Source of the DNA: CAYFKJ01 sp964528595
GTDB taxonomy: Bacteria > Pseudomonadota > Alphaproteobacteria > UBA2966
Assembly: GCA_964528595.1 (NCBI GenBank)
Contig: CAZGTM010000004.1
Span: 1-64,000, forward strand
Direction: 5' to 3'
DNA: 64,000 bases
Shown here: positions 50,625 through 59,657 of the stretch, piece by piece
Layout of the letters: every line of letters begins with the position of its first letter
How positions within the stretch are numbered: the first letter of the stretch is position 1
The notes under the pieces: generated by a model
Databases searched by the model: none
What the model saw: the letters and a program-made list of their open reading frames with translations, nothing else
Told to the model about the DNA's origin: nothing
Program-made: the position numbers and the translations under genes

Positions 50625-51601
50625 ATATCGAATATCCGCAGCACATTGTCGCCACGCACTTTGTCGCGCTGATCCGCCGGCAGGGCGTCGACACGGCTTA
50701 GACAGCCGGCCATATCGCCGATGTTGTGCGGATAGTCCGAGCCGTACACGACGTTGTCCGCGCCCGCGACGTCGAGGCAGAGGTTCAGCGCGCCCTGGGT
50801 GAAAACGACGCTGTCAAAATAGAGCTGCGGGAAATAGCTGCTGGGCGGGCGTTCGATGACCTCACGGGCGGGCGGCATGTTCTGATGGCAAAAGTCCAGT
50901 CGTCCGACGATGTAGGGCAGATATCCGCCGCCGTGCGAGGCGATGATCTTGAGCTTCTTGTAGCGGTCGAAAAAGCCGTCGTAGATCATGCGTGAAATCG
51001 CCAGCGTGGTGTCGAACATGAAGCCCACCGAAGCCGTCAGGTTGAAGCGCTGAACATCCATTTCGCCCACCCCCGGCGGCGCACCCGGATGAACCAGCAC
51101 CGGCAGTTCCTTGGCGTCGATGGCGGCCCAGATCGGCGCCAGGGTCGGGTCCGTCAGCGACATACCGACGACATTGGCCGAAACGAACACGCCGACCGCG
51201 CCGGCGGCGTGCGCGCGGTCCAGTTCCGCCACGGCCAGTTCCGGGTACTGCCAGGGCAAGGTGGCGAACCAGCGCAACCGGTCGGGCCAGATCGATTGCT
51301 GTTCGGCAAAATGATCGTTCATCATCACGGACGTCTGGTTGCTGGCCTCGGCGCCGCCCCAATAGGCGCTGGGACAGGTCAGCGACACGATCGCCATGTC
51401 GACGCCGGCCTCGTCCATTTTCTTGATGCGCATGTCGAAATCGAACATGCCCGGCATCAGGGTCATGAACGGCGCGTCGTGCATATGGATGACGTCCTGG
51501 CCCTTCAGCGCCTTGACGGAATATTCCGGCCCGCCGAACTCCTGAATGCGCTGGAGCCAATGATCGCTCAGCATGTGGGTGTGTACGTCAATTACCGGCA
51601 T
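50621..51601 (-). CDS. Amidohydrolase/decarboxylase, ACMSD-like
   Basis: A 326-residue metal-dependent hydrolase or decarboxylase of the amidohydrolase-2 superfamily, close to ACMSD, the enzyme that decarboxylates aminocarboxymuconate semialdehyde. Metal ligands are H7-x-H9 (VIDVHTH), H171 (LVHPGAPPG), H223 (ASHGGGYLPY) and D289 (VYGSDYPHN). The intact HxH and the ring-cleavage context suggest a decarboxylase or hydrolase acting on an aromatic acid breakdown product. The exact substrate is unknown. The TRAP genes lie upstream on the same strand. Confidence 0.85.
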   Translation of the reverse strand: MPVIDVHTHMLSDHWLQRIQEFGGPEYSVKALKGQDVIHMHDAPFMTLMPGMFDFDMRIKKMDEAGVDMAIVSLTCPSAYWGGAEASNQTSVMMNDHFAEQQSIWPDRLRWFATLPWQYPELAVAELDRAHAAGAVGVFVSANVVGMSLTDPTLAPIWAAIDAKELPVLVHPGAPPGVGEMDVQRFNLTASVGFMFDTTLAISRMIYDGFFDRYKKLKIIASHGGGYLPYIVGRLDFCHQNMPPAREVIERPPSSYFPQLYFDSVVFTQGALNLCLDVAGADNVVYGSDYPHNIGDMAGCLSRVDALPADQRDKVRGDNVLRIFDI

Positions 51602-51633
51602 GTGAAACTCCCTTGATAGACAACTCGTTGCAG

Positions 51634-53565
51634 TCAGGCCCGGTCGGCCGACCGCGCGGCGCGCTTGGCCTTGAAATAGACAAAGGCCAACAATGCAAGG
51701 CCGACCGCTGCACCGGCCAAGTCGGTCAGGGCCGCGCCTTCAAAGGCGCCCGCCGGCATGAGTGCAAGCAGACCTGACGCGGCGAAGGCCAACCGCATCA
51801 GCGGGCTGACCGGCTCCACCAGAAAGCCCGCAACGGCGATGGATACCAGCCAAACCCCGAGGATGGCGGTGATGATGGCCATCGTGATCTCGCCGCCGTC
51901 ACCGATGAGCAACAGCGTGGGCGACATCACGAACAAAAACGGCACGACATAGGCCATCCAGCCAAACCGCACGGCGGACCAGCCGGTCTTCATGGGCTCG
52001 GATCCCGCCACCCCGGCGGCGGCGAAGGCGGCGATGGCGACGGGCGGCGTGATCATCGACATCATGCCGAAATACATGACGTAGAGATGGGCCGCGATGG
52101 GTTCGACGCCGACCTCGATCAAGGCCGGCGCGACCAGCGCCGCCAACAGGATGTAGACCCCGACCGTCGGCAAGCCCATGCCCAGGATGATGCAGACGAC
52201 GGCCGACAGGCTGAGCAAAAGAAACAGGCTGCCTTCGCCGATTTGCACCAGCGCCAAGGTGAGATTGAAGCCCAGTCCGCTAATTCCCAGGACGCCGATG
52301 ACGATGCCGGCGGCGACGCACACCATGATGATGTCCAGCGTCACGAAGCCCGCCTTGTAGACGCCCGCCATCAATTGCGCCAAGCCCGGCCGCTCGCCCT
52401 TGTAACCGAGTCCCATTGCCAGAACGATGAGCACGGCCGCCGCCATCAGCGCCGCCAGTTGCGGGGGCTGGTTGTACTTGAACAGCGCGACGATCAGAAC
52501 CGCAAAGGGGATGAGGAAATAAAGGCCCGACAGCACGCCTTTCGATGACGGAATTTCGCCTTTTTCCAATCCACTGGCCCCGAGCTTGGCCGCCTCGAGG
52601 TCTGCCTGGATGAACAGGGCGACGTAGTAGAGAAGCCCCGGCAGCAGCGCCGCCAGAACGATCTCGGCATAGGAGATTTGCAAAAACTCCGCCATCAGAA
52701 ACGCCGACGCCCCCATCACCGGCGGCATGAGCTGACCGCCCGTCGAGGCCACGGCTTCGATGGCCGCCGCCCGGTCGGCGGGATATCCCGCCTTTTTGAT
52801 CATCGGGATGGTGACGACACCGGTGGCCGCGACATTGGCCACCGCGCTGCCGGAAATGGAGCCGAACAATCCCGACGCCATAACCGCGATCTTGGCCGGC
52901 CCACCGCGAAATTTACCCATCGTCAGCATGGCGATGTCCGTGAAGAAATTGGCGCCGCCGCTGGTGTTGAGCAACTGGCCGAACAGCAAAAAGGCGATGA
53001 CGATGGTCGTCGCCACCGCCAGGGGCAAGCCGAGGATACCGTTGACGTCAAGTGCCAGGTACGCCGTCAGCTTTTGCCAGTCCGTCGGCCGCGCGGCCAG
53101 CCGTCCGTCAAACTGATCGCCAAGCAGGGCATAGGAGATGAAGACGAGGGCGATGATCGGCAGGGTATTGCCGGTGGCCCGCCGCAACCCCTCCAGCCCC
53201 AGCGCCATGGCGATGCCGCCGGCGACGATGGCGTCAAGCGGCCTGAGAAGAATGAGGTCGGCGAGACGCTGGTATTCCCAGGTGAGATAGCCGACCGCGG
53301 CAAACCCCATGAGGGCCGAGAGCCAATCGTACCAAGGAACGTGTCCTCGCGGCTCCTTTCGCTTCAGAGGCATGGTGATGAACGTGAGCGGGAGGGCCAA
53401 ACCCAGCATGGCCGCGAAAAACTGCGCCGGATAGAGGTCGAGATCCAGATAGAGCGGCAGGTCCAGCGCCCAGGCGATGGCGGCCAGCGTCATCAGGGAG
53501 GCGATCGATTTGCCCGCAATGTCGGCAAAACCGGCGTGCGGGCCTTCGCTGACTTCCTGGTCCAA
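51634..53565 (-). CDS. TRAP transporter permease, fused DctQ-DctM
   Basis: A 643-residue membrane protein with about 16 helices. It is the 4TM/12TM fused permease of TAXI-type TRAP transporters, which use an ion gradient to import an organic acid from a periplasmic binding protein. The long hydrophobic run begins near residue 18. The DctM-like segment TSGGANFFTDIAMLTMGKFRG and SISGSAVANVAATGVVTIPM near residues 200-250 are typical, as is GASAFLMAEFLQISYAE. Its partner is the next gene upstream (84 bp). The short cytoplasmic end is basic. Confidence 0.93.
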   Translation of the reverse strand: MDQEVSEGPHAGFADIAGKSIASLMTLAAIAWALDLPLYLDLDLYPAQFFAAMLGLALPLTFITMPLKRKEPRGHVPWYDWLSALMGFAAVGYLTWEYQRLADLILLRPLDAIVAGGIAMALGLEGLRRATGNTLPIIALVFISYALLGDQFDGRLAARPTDWQKLTAYLALDVNGILGLPLAVATTIVIAFLLFGQLLNTSGGANFFTDIAMLTMGKFRGGPAKIAVMASGLFGSISGSAVANVAATGVVTIPMIKKAGYPADRAAAIEAVASTGGQLMPPVMGASAFLMAEFLQISYAEIVLAALLPGLLYYVALFIQADLEAAKLGASGLEKGEIPSSKGVLSGLYFLIPFAVLIVALFKYNQPPQLAALMAAAVLIVLAMGLGYKGERPGLAQLMAGVYKAGFVTLDIIMVCVAAGIVIGVLGISGLGFNLTLALVQIGEGSLFLLLSLSAVVCIILGMGLPTVGVYILLAALVAPALIEVGVEPIAAHLYVMYFGMMSMITPPVAIAAFAAAGVAGSEPMKTGWSAVRFGWMAYVVPFLFVMSPTLLLIGDGGEITMAIITAILGVWLVSIAVAGFLVEPVSPLMRLAFAASGLLALMPAGAFEGAALTDLAGAAVGLALLAFVYFKAKRAARSADRA

Positions 53566-53648
53566 GCTACGCGCCCCGTATCATTTCCAAAAAAAGGTCC
53601 GGCGGACTTGTCTGCCCGCCGGACTCGGATGGTGTTGTCACGCGGCGG

Positions 53649-54620
53649 CTACTTGGGCGGCCAGGAGCCGATTTCCTTGTAGTACTTGACCGCGCCTGCA
53701 TGCCACGTCACGCCGTCCAGCTTCTTGTTCATGCGCTTGGGGCTAAAGAGGTTCAAGACTGGGAACACCGCGGCCATGGCCTTCTTGTGATCGTGCATGG
53801 ACTTGGCCATGCGGTAGGCGATGTCGTCAGGCGTCTTTGTGCTGGCCACGATGGCGGCGTCGTAGGCCATCACGTGCATCGGGTTCAGAACGCCGACATT
53901 GGGCTTGGCCGGTTTCACGGGCCTGAGATAGGACGGCCTGAAGTTTTTTTTCAGGATCGCCAGGTTCTCGGGCGTGTTGGGAATGTCGAGCGCCCGAATG
54001 CCGCCCACCGAGGCGTTGGCTTCGCGCACCTTGGGCGAACCGATGGCGAAGAAAAAGGCATCCGCCTTACCGGACGTAAAGGCGTTGGCGCCAGCCACCA
54101 CGTTGGGCACGCGTACGCCCTTGACGTCGTCGAGCGTCAGGCCGCCGGTCTCCAGTTGCGCCACCAGCATGGGCGGAATGGTTTTCTGGCTAGTAAAGCC
54201 CGTGGTGACCTTTTTGCCTTTGAGGTCGGCGATCGTCATGATGCCGCTGTCTTTGCGTACGAACCAGGCGACGCGCAGCGGATAGAGGATGGAAACGGCA
54301 CGGATATCGGCCTGCTGGCGGCCGGAAAAATGACCGGTGCCCGTCGCGGCGAGATGCAGTTCGTCCTCGTTGGTGATGCCGAAGGAATACTCCCCGGCGT
54401 TCACCGCCGGCAGGTATACAGTGGCGCTGGCGAAGGGGTGAACGGTGGCTTTCAGGCCGGCCTTGTCGTTGGCCATCTTGGCGACCGCGGTGGCCGTCGT
54501 GTGATAGAGCGAACCGGGATTTGAAGCGGCAATCCCGACGTTCTGAGCCTGAACGACGCCGATGGTCAGAAAAGTAGCGGCGATAAATCCGGAAACTGTG
54601 GTGAGTACACCCTTAAGCAT
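53649..54620 (-). CDS. TAXI-family TRAP solute-binding protein
   Basis: A 323-residue periplasmic binding protein. The signal peptide is MLKGVLTTVSGFIAATFL with cleavage near VVQAQN. The mature start VGIAASNPGSLYHTTATAVAK is diagnostic of the TAXI branch, as are MVAGG-like strands and LKGKKVTTGFTSQKTIPPM. TAXI proteins pair with fused permeases like the gene downstream. Ligand not predictable; neighbours suggest an aromatic or other organic acid. Confidence 0.93.
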   Translation of the reverse strand: MLKGVLTTVSGFIAATFLTIGVVQAQNVGIAASNPGSLYHTTATAVAKMANDKAGLKATVHPFASATVYLPAVNAGEYSFGITNEDELHLAATGTGHFSGRQQADIRAVSILYPLRVAWFVRKDSGIMTIADLKGKKVTTGFTSQKTIPPMLVAQLETGGLTLDDVKGVRVPNVVAGANAFTSGKADAFFFAIGSPKVREANASVGGIRALDIPNTPENLAILKKNFRPSYLRPVKPAKPNVGVLNPMHVMAYDAAIVASTKTPDDIAYRMAKSMHDHKKAMAAVFPVLNLFSPKRMNKKLDGVTWHAGAVKYYKEIGSWPPK

Positions 54621-54734
54621 GATTTCCTCCCTCTCAAAACGGTTCCAATGTCGTTATTCTGTTTTATTGAATGGATCCAATTTCAAGGATCACGGATTCA
54701 TGAGATTGAGTCAAGATGGGGCGGGCTGCCTCAA

Positions 54735-55502
54735 TCAGATGTGAGCGAGGCCGCCATCCACCAACAACGACTGCCCGGTCATGAATTCGCTGGCGGGGGA
54801 AAGCAGGAAAAGCGTTATCCCGACGAGGTCTTCCGGCACCTGTTTGCGTGGAATGGATTGGCGCTGCGCCATGGCTTGGCGCCATTCCTCGTTGACCGCC
54901 TTGTTCTCGGCTTCGGTCTCCGTGAGACCCGGCAGAACGGCATTGACCGTAATGCCTTTGGATCCAAGTTCACGGGCCATGGTGCGGGTCATGCCGATGA
55001 CGGCGGCCTTCGAGGTAACGTAGTGACTGAGGTTGGGAACGCCCATGGGAACCGTGGAGGAGGAGATGTTGACGATGCGCCCCCAGCCGGTCTCCATCAT
55101 CGTGGCCGTGACGGCCTTGGCGCAGAGGAACGAACCCGTGACGTTGACCCGCATGACCGTCTCGAACTCCTCCAGCGGAATTTCGTAAAAAGGACGGCGG
55201 CCCAACGTGGTGTAGAGACCGGCGTTGTTGACCAGGCCATCGATGCGGCCATGCTCGGCCAGGGTGCGGGAAACCATTTCCTCGACGGCGGCCTCGTCGG
55301 TCACGTCGACCTCCTGCGCGAACGCCCGGCCGCCGGCCTCGACGATTTCGCCGGCAACCGTTGCGGCCGCCGCGCCGTTGAGGTCGGCGACGATGGGAAT
55401 GGCGCCGGCGGCCGACAGCCGTTTGGCCAGCGTCCGCCCGATGCCCTGCCCCGCGCCAGTGACGATGACGATGCGATTGTCGATATTGAAACTGGAATCC
55501 AT
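54735..55502 (-). CDS. SDR-family oxidoreductase (FabG-like)
   Basis: A 255-residue classical short-chain dehydrogenase. The cofactor motif is TGAGQGIGRTLAKRL, with NNAGLYTTLG, the catalytic S-Y-K triad in SSSTVPMG and HYVTSKAAVIGMTR, and a C-terminal AISEFMTGQSLLVDGG (here PASEFMTGQSLLVDGG). Asp after the glycine loop is consistent with NAD(H). Probably oxidises a hydroxy-intermediate of the pathway encoded here. It is the first gene of the TRAP unit on this strand or stands alone upstream of it (114-bp gap), and is divergent from the second amidohydrolase. Confidence 0.92.
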   Translation of the reverse strand: MDSSFNIDNRIVIVTGAGQGIGRTLAKRLSAAGAIPIVADLNGAAAATVAGEIVEAGGRAFAQEVDVTDEAAVEEMVSRTLAEHGRIDGLVNNAGLYTTLGRRPFYEIPLEEFETVMRVNVTGSFLCAKAVTATMMETGWGRIVNISSSTVPMGVPNLSHYVTSKAAVIGMTRTMARELGSKGITVNAVLPGLTETEAENKAVNEEWRQAMAQRQSIPRKQVPEDLVGITLFLLSPASEFMTGQSLLVDGGLAHI

Positions 55503-55548
55503 TACGGCCGTTCCCTCTGACGATCACGAAAACCTGACATTGCCTCAT

Positions 55549-55588
55549 AAGACGAACCGAGTGTAGCGTTGTCGTCCCATTTCGTCTT
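55549..55588. promoter_or_regulatory. Spaced inverted repeat in SDR/amidohydrolase gap
   Basis: AAGACGAA (55549-55556) and its exact complement TTCGTCTT (55581-55588) are separated by 24 bp, so their centres lie 32 bp (three helical turns) apart on the same face. It sits in the divergent gap of the degradation cluster and could bind a regulator that controls both directions. Confidence 0.35.
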
Positions 55589-55600
55589 GCCGAGAGAACA

Positions 55601-56617
55601 ATGAAAAAAGTCGACATCTACAACCACATCTTTCCGCCGCAGTACTACGAGAAGATGATCGAGGTCGCGGGCGATCATAAGGATCTCGGCAAGCGGGTGC
55701 GGGGCGTGCCCATGCTGGCCGACCTCGACGAACGCTTCCGCGTCATGGACCGCTTCGAGGATTACGTGCAAATTCTTTCGGTTCCCGCGCCGCCGCCGGA
55801 AGTGCTGGCCGGCCCCGAAATCGCACCCGAATTGGCCACCCGGGCCAACGACGGCATGGCGGAGTTGTGCCAGAAATACCCGGACCGCTTTCCCGGCTTC
55901 ACCGCCACCCTGGCCATGAACAACGTCGATGCCGTGATGGATGAAATCCACCGCGCCATCAAGGACCTCGGCGCCAAGGGCATTGAGTTCTACACCAACG
56001 TCAAGGGCAAGCCGCTGGATCTGCCGGAGTTCGAGCCCATCTTCGACGCCATGGCGGAGTACGACCTGCCGATCTGGGTCCACCCCGTCCGGCCCGCCCA
56101 TTTTCCCGACTACCTGACGGAGGAAAAATCAAAATACGAAATCTGGTGGACCTTTGGCTGGCCCTATGAGACCAGCGCCTTCATGGCCCGCATGGTGTTT
56201 TCCGGCCTGTTCGACAAACACCCGAATCTGCGGATCATCACCCACCACATGGGCGGTATGGTGCCTTATTTCGAAGGCCGCGTCGGTCCCGGTTGGGATC
56301 AGTTGGGCAGCCGCACGACGGACGAGGACTACACCCTCGTCCTCGACAAACTGGAAAAGCGCCCGCTCGATTACTTCAAACTCTTCTACGCCGACACCGC
56401 CGTATTCGGCTCGAAATCGGCGACGGTCTGCGGCCTGGATTTCTTCGGCGCCGACAACGTGGTATTCGCCTCGGACGCGCCCTTCGATCCCGAAAAGGGA
56501 CCAATGTACATCCGCGAGACGATCAAAATCCTGGACGAGTTGGAGATGTCGGACGAGGACCGCCGGAAGATCTATCAGGGCAACGCGGAGCGGCTCCTGA
56601 AGATCAAGGTGAGCTAG
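55601..56617 (+). CDS. Amidohydrolase-2 family protein
   Basis: A 338-residue amidohydrolase-superfamily protein. The N-terminal metal motif H-x-H is altered to Y7-N-H9 (VDIYNHIFPP), while H161 (WVHPVRPAHFPD), H215/H216 (IITHHMGGMVPYFEGR) and D292 (FASDAPFDP) are kept. Members with YNHxxP often decarboxylate or hydrolyse aromatic acids, but the loss of the first His makes metal binding uncertain. It is unlike the ACMSD-like paralogue at 50.6 kb, so the two are not recent duplicates. Confidence 0.82.
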   Translation: MKKVDIYNHIFPPQYYEKMIEVAGDHKDLGKRVRGVPMLADLDERFRVMDRFEDYVQILSVPAPPPEVLAGPEIAPELATRANDGMAELCQKYPDRFPGFTATLAMNNVDAVMDEIHRAIKDLGAKGIEFYTNVKGKPLDLPEFEPIFDAMAEYDLPIWVHPVRPAHFPDYLTEEKSKYEIWWTFGWPYETSAFMARMVFSGLFDKHPNLRIITHHMGGMVPYFEGRVGPGWDQLGSRTTDEDYTLVLDKLEKRPLDYFKLFYADTAVFGSKSATVCGLDFFGADNVVFASDAPFDPEKGPMYIRETIKILDELEMSDEDRRKIYQGNAERLLKIKVS

Positions 56618-56628
56618 TTTGCACACTC

Positions 56629-56715
56629 GTCACTCCCGCGAAAGCGGGAGTCCATGTTGTCATTTTCCAATTCGTGGAAAACAGATAGATGGATTCCCGC
56701 TTTCGCGGGAATGAC
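56629..56715. repeat. Dispersed palindromic repeat, copy 3
   Basis: The arms are GTCACTCCCGCGAAAGCGGG and CCCGCTTTCGCGGGAATGAC, nearly exact complements, spaced by an AT-rich centre; 87 bp. Each arm also folds on itself. It sits between the convergent amidohydrolase and ligase genes. Confidence 0.75.
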
Positions 56716-56720
56716 GGTGG

Positions 56721-58142
56721 TTAGTACGGTTGGATTTCCCGCAATTTCGCCTTCAACACTTTCCCCGTCGGGCCTTTAGGCAAGCCATCCAAAATGATCA
56801 CTTCCCTCGGGCATTTGAAGTCTGCCAGGTGTTCCTGGCAAAACTCGATTATGTCCTGCGGCGATGCCCCGGCGCTGTCGCGTAGCGAAACATAAGCCGC
56901 GATTTCCTCGCCGAGATCCGGGTGCGGTACGCCGATGACGGCGGCTTCGGAGACGTCGGGGTGGGTAAGTAGAACCTTCTCCACGCTGGCCGGGACGATG
57001 GTGTAGCCGCCGCGCAGGATGATGTCCTTGATGCGGCCCTCGATGCGGACGAAGCCGTCGCCGTCGATGGTCGCAAGATCGCCGGTTTTGAACCAGTCGC
57101 CCTCCAGGACATCAGCGGTTTGCCCGGGATCGTCCAGATAGCGGCTGAGGTGCGCAGGCGAGTTGATCCAAAGCTCGCCCGTCTCGCCGGGCGGCAGGTC
57201 TTCGCCCGCTCCGCCGACGATGCGAAGCTCGACATCCGCCACCGCGCGGCCGATGGCGTCGGGTTCGTCACGCCCGTCCAAGGGGCTGTAGGAAATCGGC
57301 CGGAACAGTTCCGTCATGCCGTAGCCCCGGATAATCCGCGTGCCCGTCGCCTGGCGCCATCGCTCGGCAAGTTCCCAGGGACACGGGGCGGCGCCCGAGG
57401 CGGCAAAGCGAAGACTGGTTAGATCGGTCTCGGCCAACGCTGGACTCTCAATGATGCGCTGGAACATGGTGGCCACGCCGGGGTAAACCGTCACGCCGTG
57501 CCGGGCGACGGCCGCCAGGGCGTCCTCGGGCGAAAACCGCTCGAGAAACACCACGGCCGAGCCGGCTAGTAGAGGCGCTAAAATGGTGCCGAAGATGCCC
57601 AACGAATGGGCCGGCGGTAGGGTCGATAGCACGACGTCGTCGGGCGAAAGATCGAGGATCGGTCCCCGCCAATGCTCCAGCGCCTTGATCGTCGCTCGAT
57701 GAGAAAGCTCAACGCCCTTGGGCTGGCCGGTACTGCCCGAGGTAAAAAGAATAAAGGCCGTCCCGTCTTCAGCGACCGGAACGGCCTCCGACGCTCCCTC
57801 ACCCGCCGCCGCTTCGCGCAAAAATACTTTCGGCGCCAAGGCCTCGACAACGGCCGATTTCTCTTCGTCGCTCAGCCTCGGATTGAGCGGCGTTACGGCG
57901 GCGCCGGCCTTCAGCGCGCCGAATATCGCCGCCGTCAGGTCGATGGGATCCTCAATCTCCAGCGCGACGCGGTCGCCTGGCAACACGTCACGGGACACCA
58001 AGTCCAGGGCGACAGCACCGGCCCGGCCATCGAGTTCGGCCCAACTTAACGTCCCGTCATCAAGGTAGACGGCGGTTTTGTCGGGCGCGCGCCGGGCCTC
58101 GGCCTCGAGCGCGGCGGCGAGATGGGCCGGCATGTCCGCCAT
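56721..58142 (-). CDS. AMP-dependent acyl-CoA synthetase/ligase
   Basis: A 473-residue adenylate-forming enzyme. The P-loop A3 motif FTSGSTGQPKGVELSH is at about 130-145. YGMTE lies in the A5 region, A7 reads WFKTGDLATID, A8 reads RIKDIILRGGYTIVP, and the A10 lysine is in PTGKVLKAK near residue 462. It activates a carboxylic acid to an acyl-AMP, then the CoA thioester. Fairly short for a fatty acyl ligase; aromatic acid activation is plausible. It starts 5 bp after the UbiD gene stop, so the two are coupled. Confidence 0.93.
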   Translation of the reverse strand: MADMPAHLAAALEAEARRAPDKTAVYLDDGTLSWAELDGRAGAVALDLVSRDVLPGDRVALEIEDPIDLTAAIFGALKAGAAVTPLNPRLSDEEKSAVVEALAPKVFLREAAAGEGASEAVPVAEDGTAFILFTSGSTGQPKGVELSHRATIKALEHWRGPILDLSPDDVVLSTLPPAHSLGIFGTILAPLLAGSAVVFLERFSPEDALAAVARHGVTVYPGVATMFQRIIESPALAETDLTSLRFAASGAAPCPWELAERWRQATGTRIIRGYGMTELFRPISYSPLDGRDEPDAIGRAVADVELRIVGGAGEDLPPGETGELWINSPAHLSRYLDDPGQTADVLEGDWFKTGDLATIDGDGFVRIEGRIKDIILRGGYTIVPASVEKVLLTHPDVSEAAVIGVPHPDLGEEIAAYVSLRDSAGASPQDIIEFCQEHLADFKCPREVIILDGLPKGPTGKVLKAKLREIQPY

Positions 58143-58147
58143 CCGGC

Positions 58148-59521
58148 CTACGAGTTGAGAATCTCGTCCATGTCGACCCCATCCCAGACGCCGTCGGGAA
58201 AGCTGTGCCGCGGCGTGAATTCGGCCAGCGTCGGTTTGGCGGTGGCGTCGACGCCCCATTTCGAGGTGAAGCCGTCGTTGCCCGCCGTCGAGGGATCAAG
58301 GTCCGAGCCGCGGGCGTTGCTGATGATGGTGATGTCGCGGTCGGGCTGGCAGCGCGTCGCAATGGCCCAGTTCACCTTGCGGTCGTCGAACACGTCGACG
58401 TCGTGATCGACGACGACGACGCGCTTCATGTAGAGGTCGGCGCCCAACACGGCGAGCATGGCATTCTTGGCCTGGCCGGGCAGGCGCTGCTCGATGGAGA
58501 CATAACAGGTAAAGGGGCTCGGCACGCGCACTTGTTTGACCGACGGGATCATGGCCCGGACGGCGCGGTAGAGATTGGCTTCCATCGGTACGGTGGACAA
58601 CAGCATGTGGTCGAGGTGGCCGACCGAGATGTCCTGATAGTAAGCGCCTTCGCGGTGCGTCACAGCGTTGACCTTGACGACCTCGCGGTTGCGCGCGCCC
58701 AGGCTGTAACCGGTGAATTCGCCGAACGGCCCTTCCAACACCGTATCGTGCGGCATGATCTCGGTCTCCAGGATCATCTCGGCATGGGCCGGCGCCAGCA
58801 GGTCGGAGGTCTTGCACTTGACCAGTTCGAGGGGTTCGCCCAACAGCGCACCCATGATGCCGCGTTCGTCCTCGTCAATGGAGCCGATGGCCAGGCAGCC
58901 CAGCGCGATGGCCGGATGCACCCCGACCGCCACCACGACGGGCAACGATTCGCCGCGCGCGGCGGCGATCTGATGGTATTCCCAAAGATGCTTGCCCAGG
59001 GTGAGGTGGATGGACGTCGTGTTTTTGCCGGTGATCATCATGCGGTTGTAAGCGCAGTTCCACATGTCGCTGTCGGGATCCTTGGCGAAGGTGATGCCGG
59101 CGGTGATGTAGGCGCCGGCGTCGCCGTTGTGGTGCTCGACCTGCGGCAGCCGGCTGAGATCGACGTCGTCGCCGGTCATGACGACCTGCTGGCAGGGCGC
59201 ATTGTCGATCACTGTCGGCGCGATGGGATTTTCCATCGCGTCGAGATATTTCTGCAGCATCTCTCCGGGTTCGGCGTTCATCGCCATGGCGAGACGCGAA
59301 CGGCTGGCGTGCAGGTTGGTCAGGACCGGAAAATCGGATCCCGTGACGTTTTCGAAAGTCAAAACGGGACGCTTACGCGCAACTTGCTCCAGCTTGGCGA
59401 CGGTGGCGGTGATCTCGAACGACGGATTGAATTCGCGCTCGACCTGGATCAGGTCTTCGCTGTTCCGCGTGCGGATCATGTCGAGATAGCTGGGCAAGTC
59501 CTGGGGCATCGCTTCGTCCAT
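58148..59521 (-). CDS. UbiD-family decarboxylase
   Basis: A 457-residue UbiD-type enzyme that uses prenylated FMN to (de)carboxylate aromatic or alpha,beta-unsaturated acids. The three catalytic residues fit: R160 (NCAYNRMMITG), E263 and E268 (VLEGPFGEFTGY), spaced as in Fdc1. VGVHPAIALGC and the C-terminal FPDGVWDGVD region are present. No UbiX-type prenyltransferase gene is in the window, so cofactor must come from elsewhere. The substrate is unknown. It precedes the ligase by 5 bp and is divergent from the ThDP enzyme. Confidence 0.93.
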   Translation of the reverse strand: MDEAMPQDLPSYLDMIRTRNSEDLIQVEREFNPSFEITATVAKLEQVARKRPVLTFENVTGSDFPVLTNLHASRSRLAMAMNAEPGEMLQKYLDAMENPIAPTVIDNAPCQQVVMTGDDVDLSRLPQVEHHNGDAGAYITAGITFAKDPDSDMWNCAYNRMMITGKNTTSIHLTLGKHLWEYHQIAAARGESLPVVVAVGVHPAIALGCLAIGSIDEDERGIMGALLGEPLELVKCKTSDLLAPAHAEMILETEIMPHDTVLEGPFGEFTGYSLGARNREVVKVNAVTHREGAYYQDISVGHLDHMLLSTVPMEANLYRAVRAMIPSVKQVRVPSPFTCYVSIEQRLPGQAKNAMLAVLGADLYMKRVVVVDHDVDVFDDRKVNWAIATRCQPDRDITIISNARGSDLDPSTAGNDGFTSKWGVDATAKPTLAEFTPRHSFPDGVWDGVDMDEILNS

Positions 59522-59657
59522 CCGGCAGGTCAGGGAAAAGGGAAAGTCACGGTAGTCAATGTCTCAACAAGGGGCAAGTTTCCGACACCACGCTGGTGCG
59601 GGGGCGGAATTTCACCCTATTCTATTGGTGGGTCTCATGATTTCGGGAACATAAGGC

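Noticed and set aside
54621..54734. Imperfect palindromes in the gap upstream of the TAXI gene
   Set aside because: ATTG...CAAT-type matches are short and expected by chance in this AT-richer stretch.
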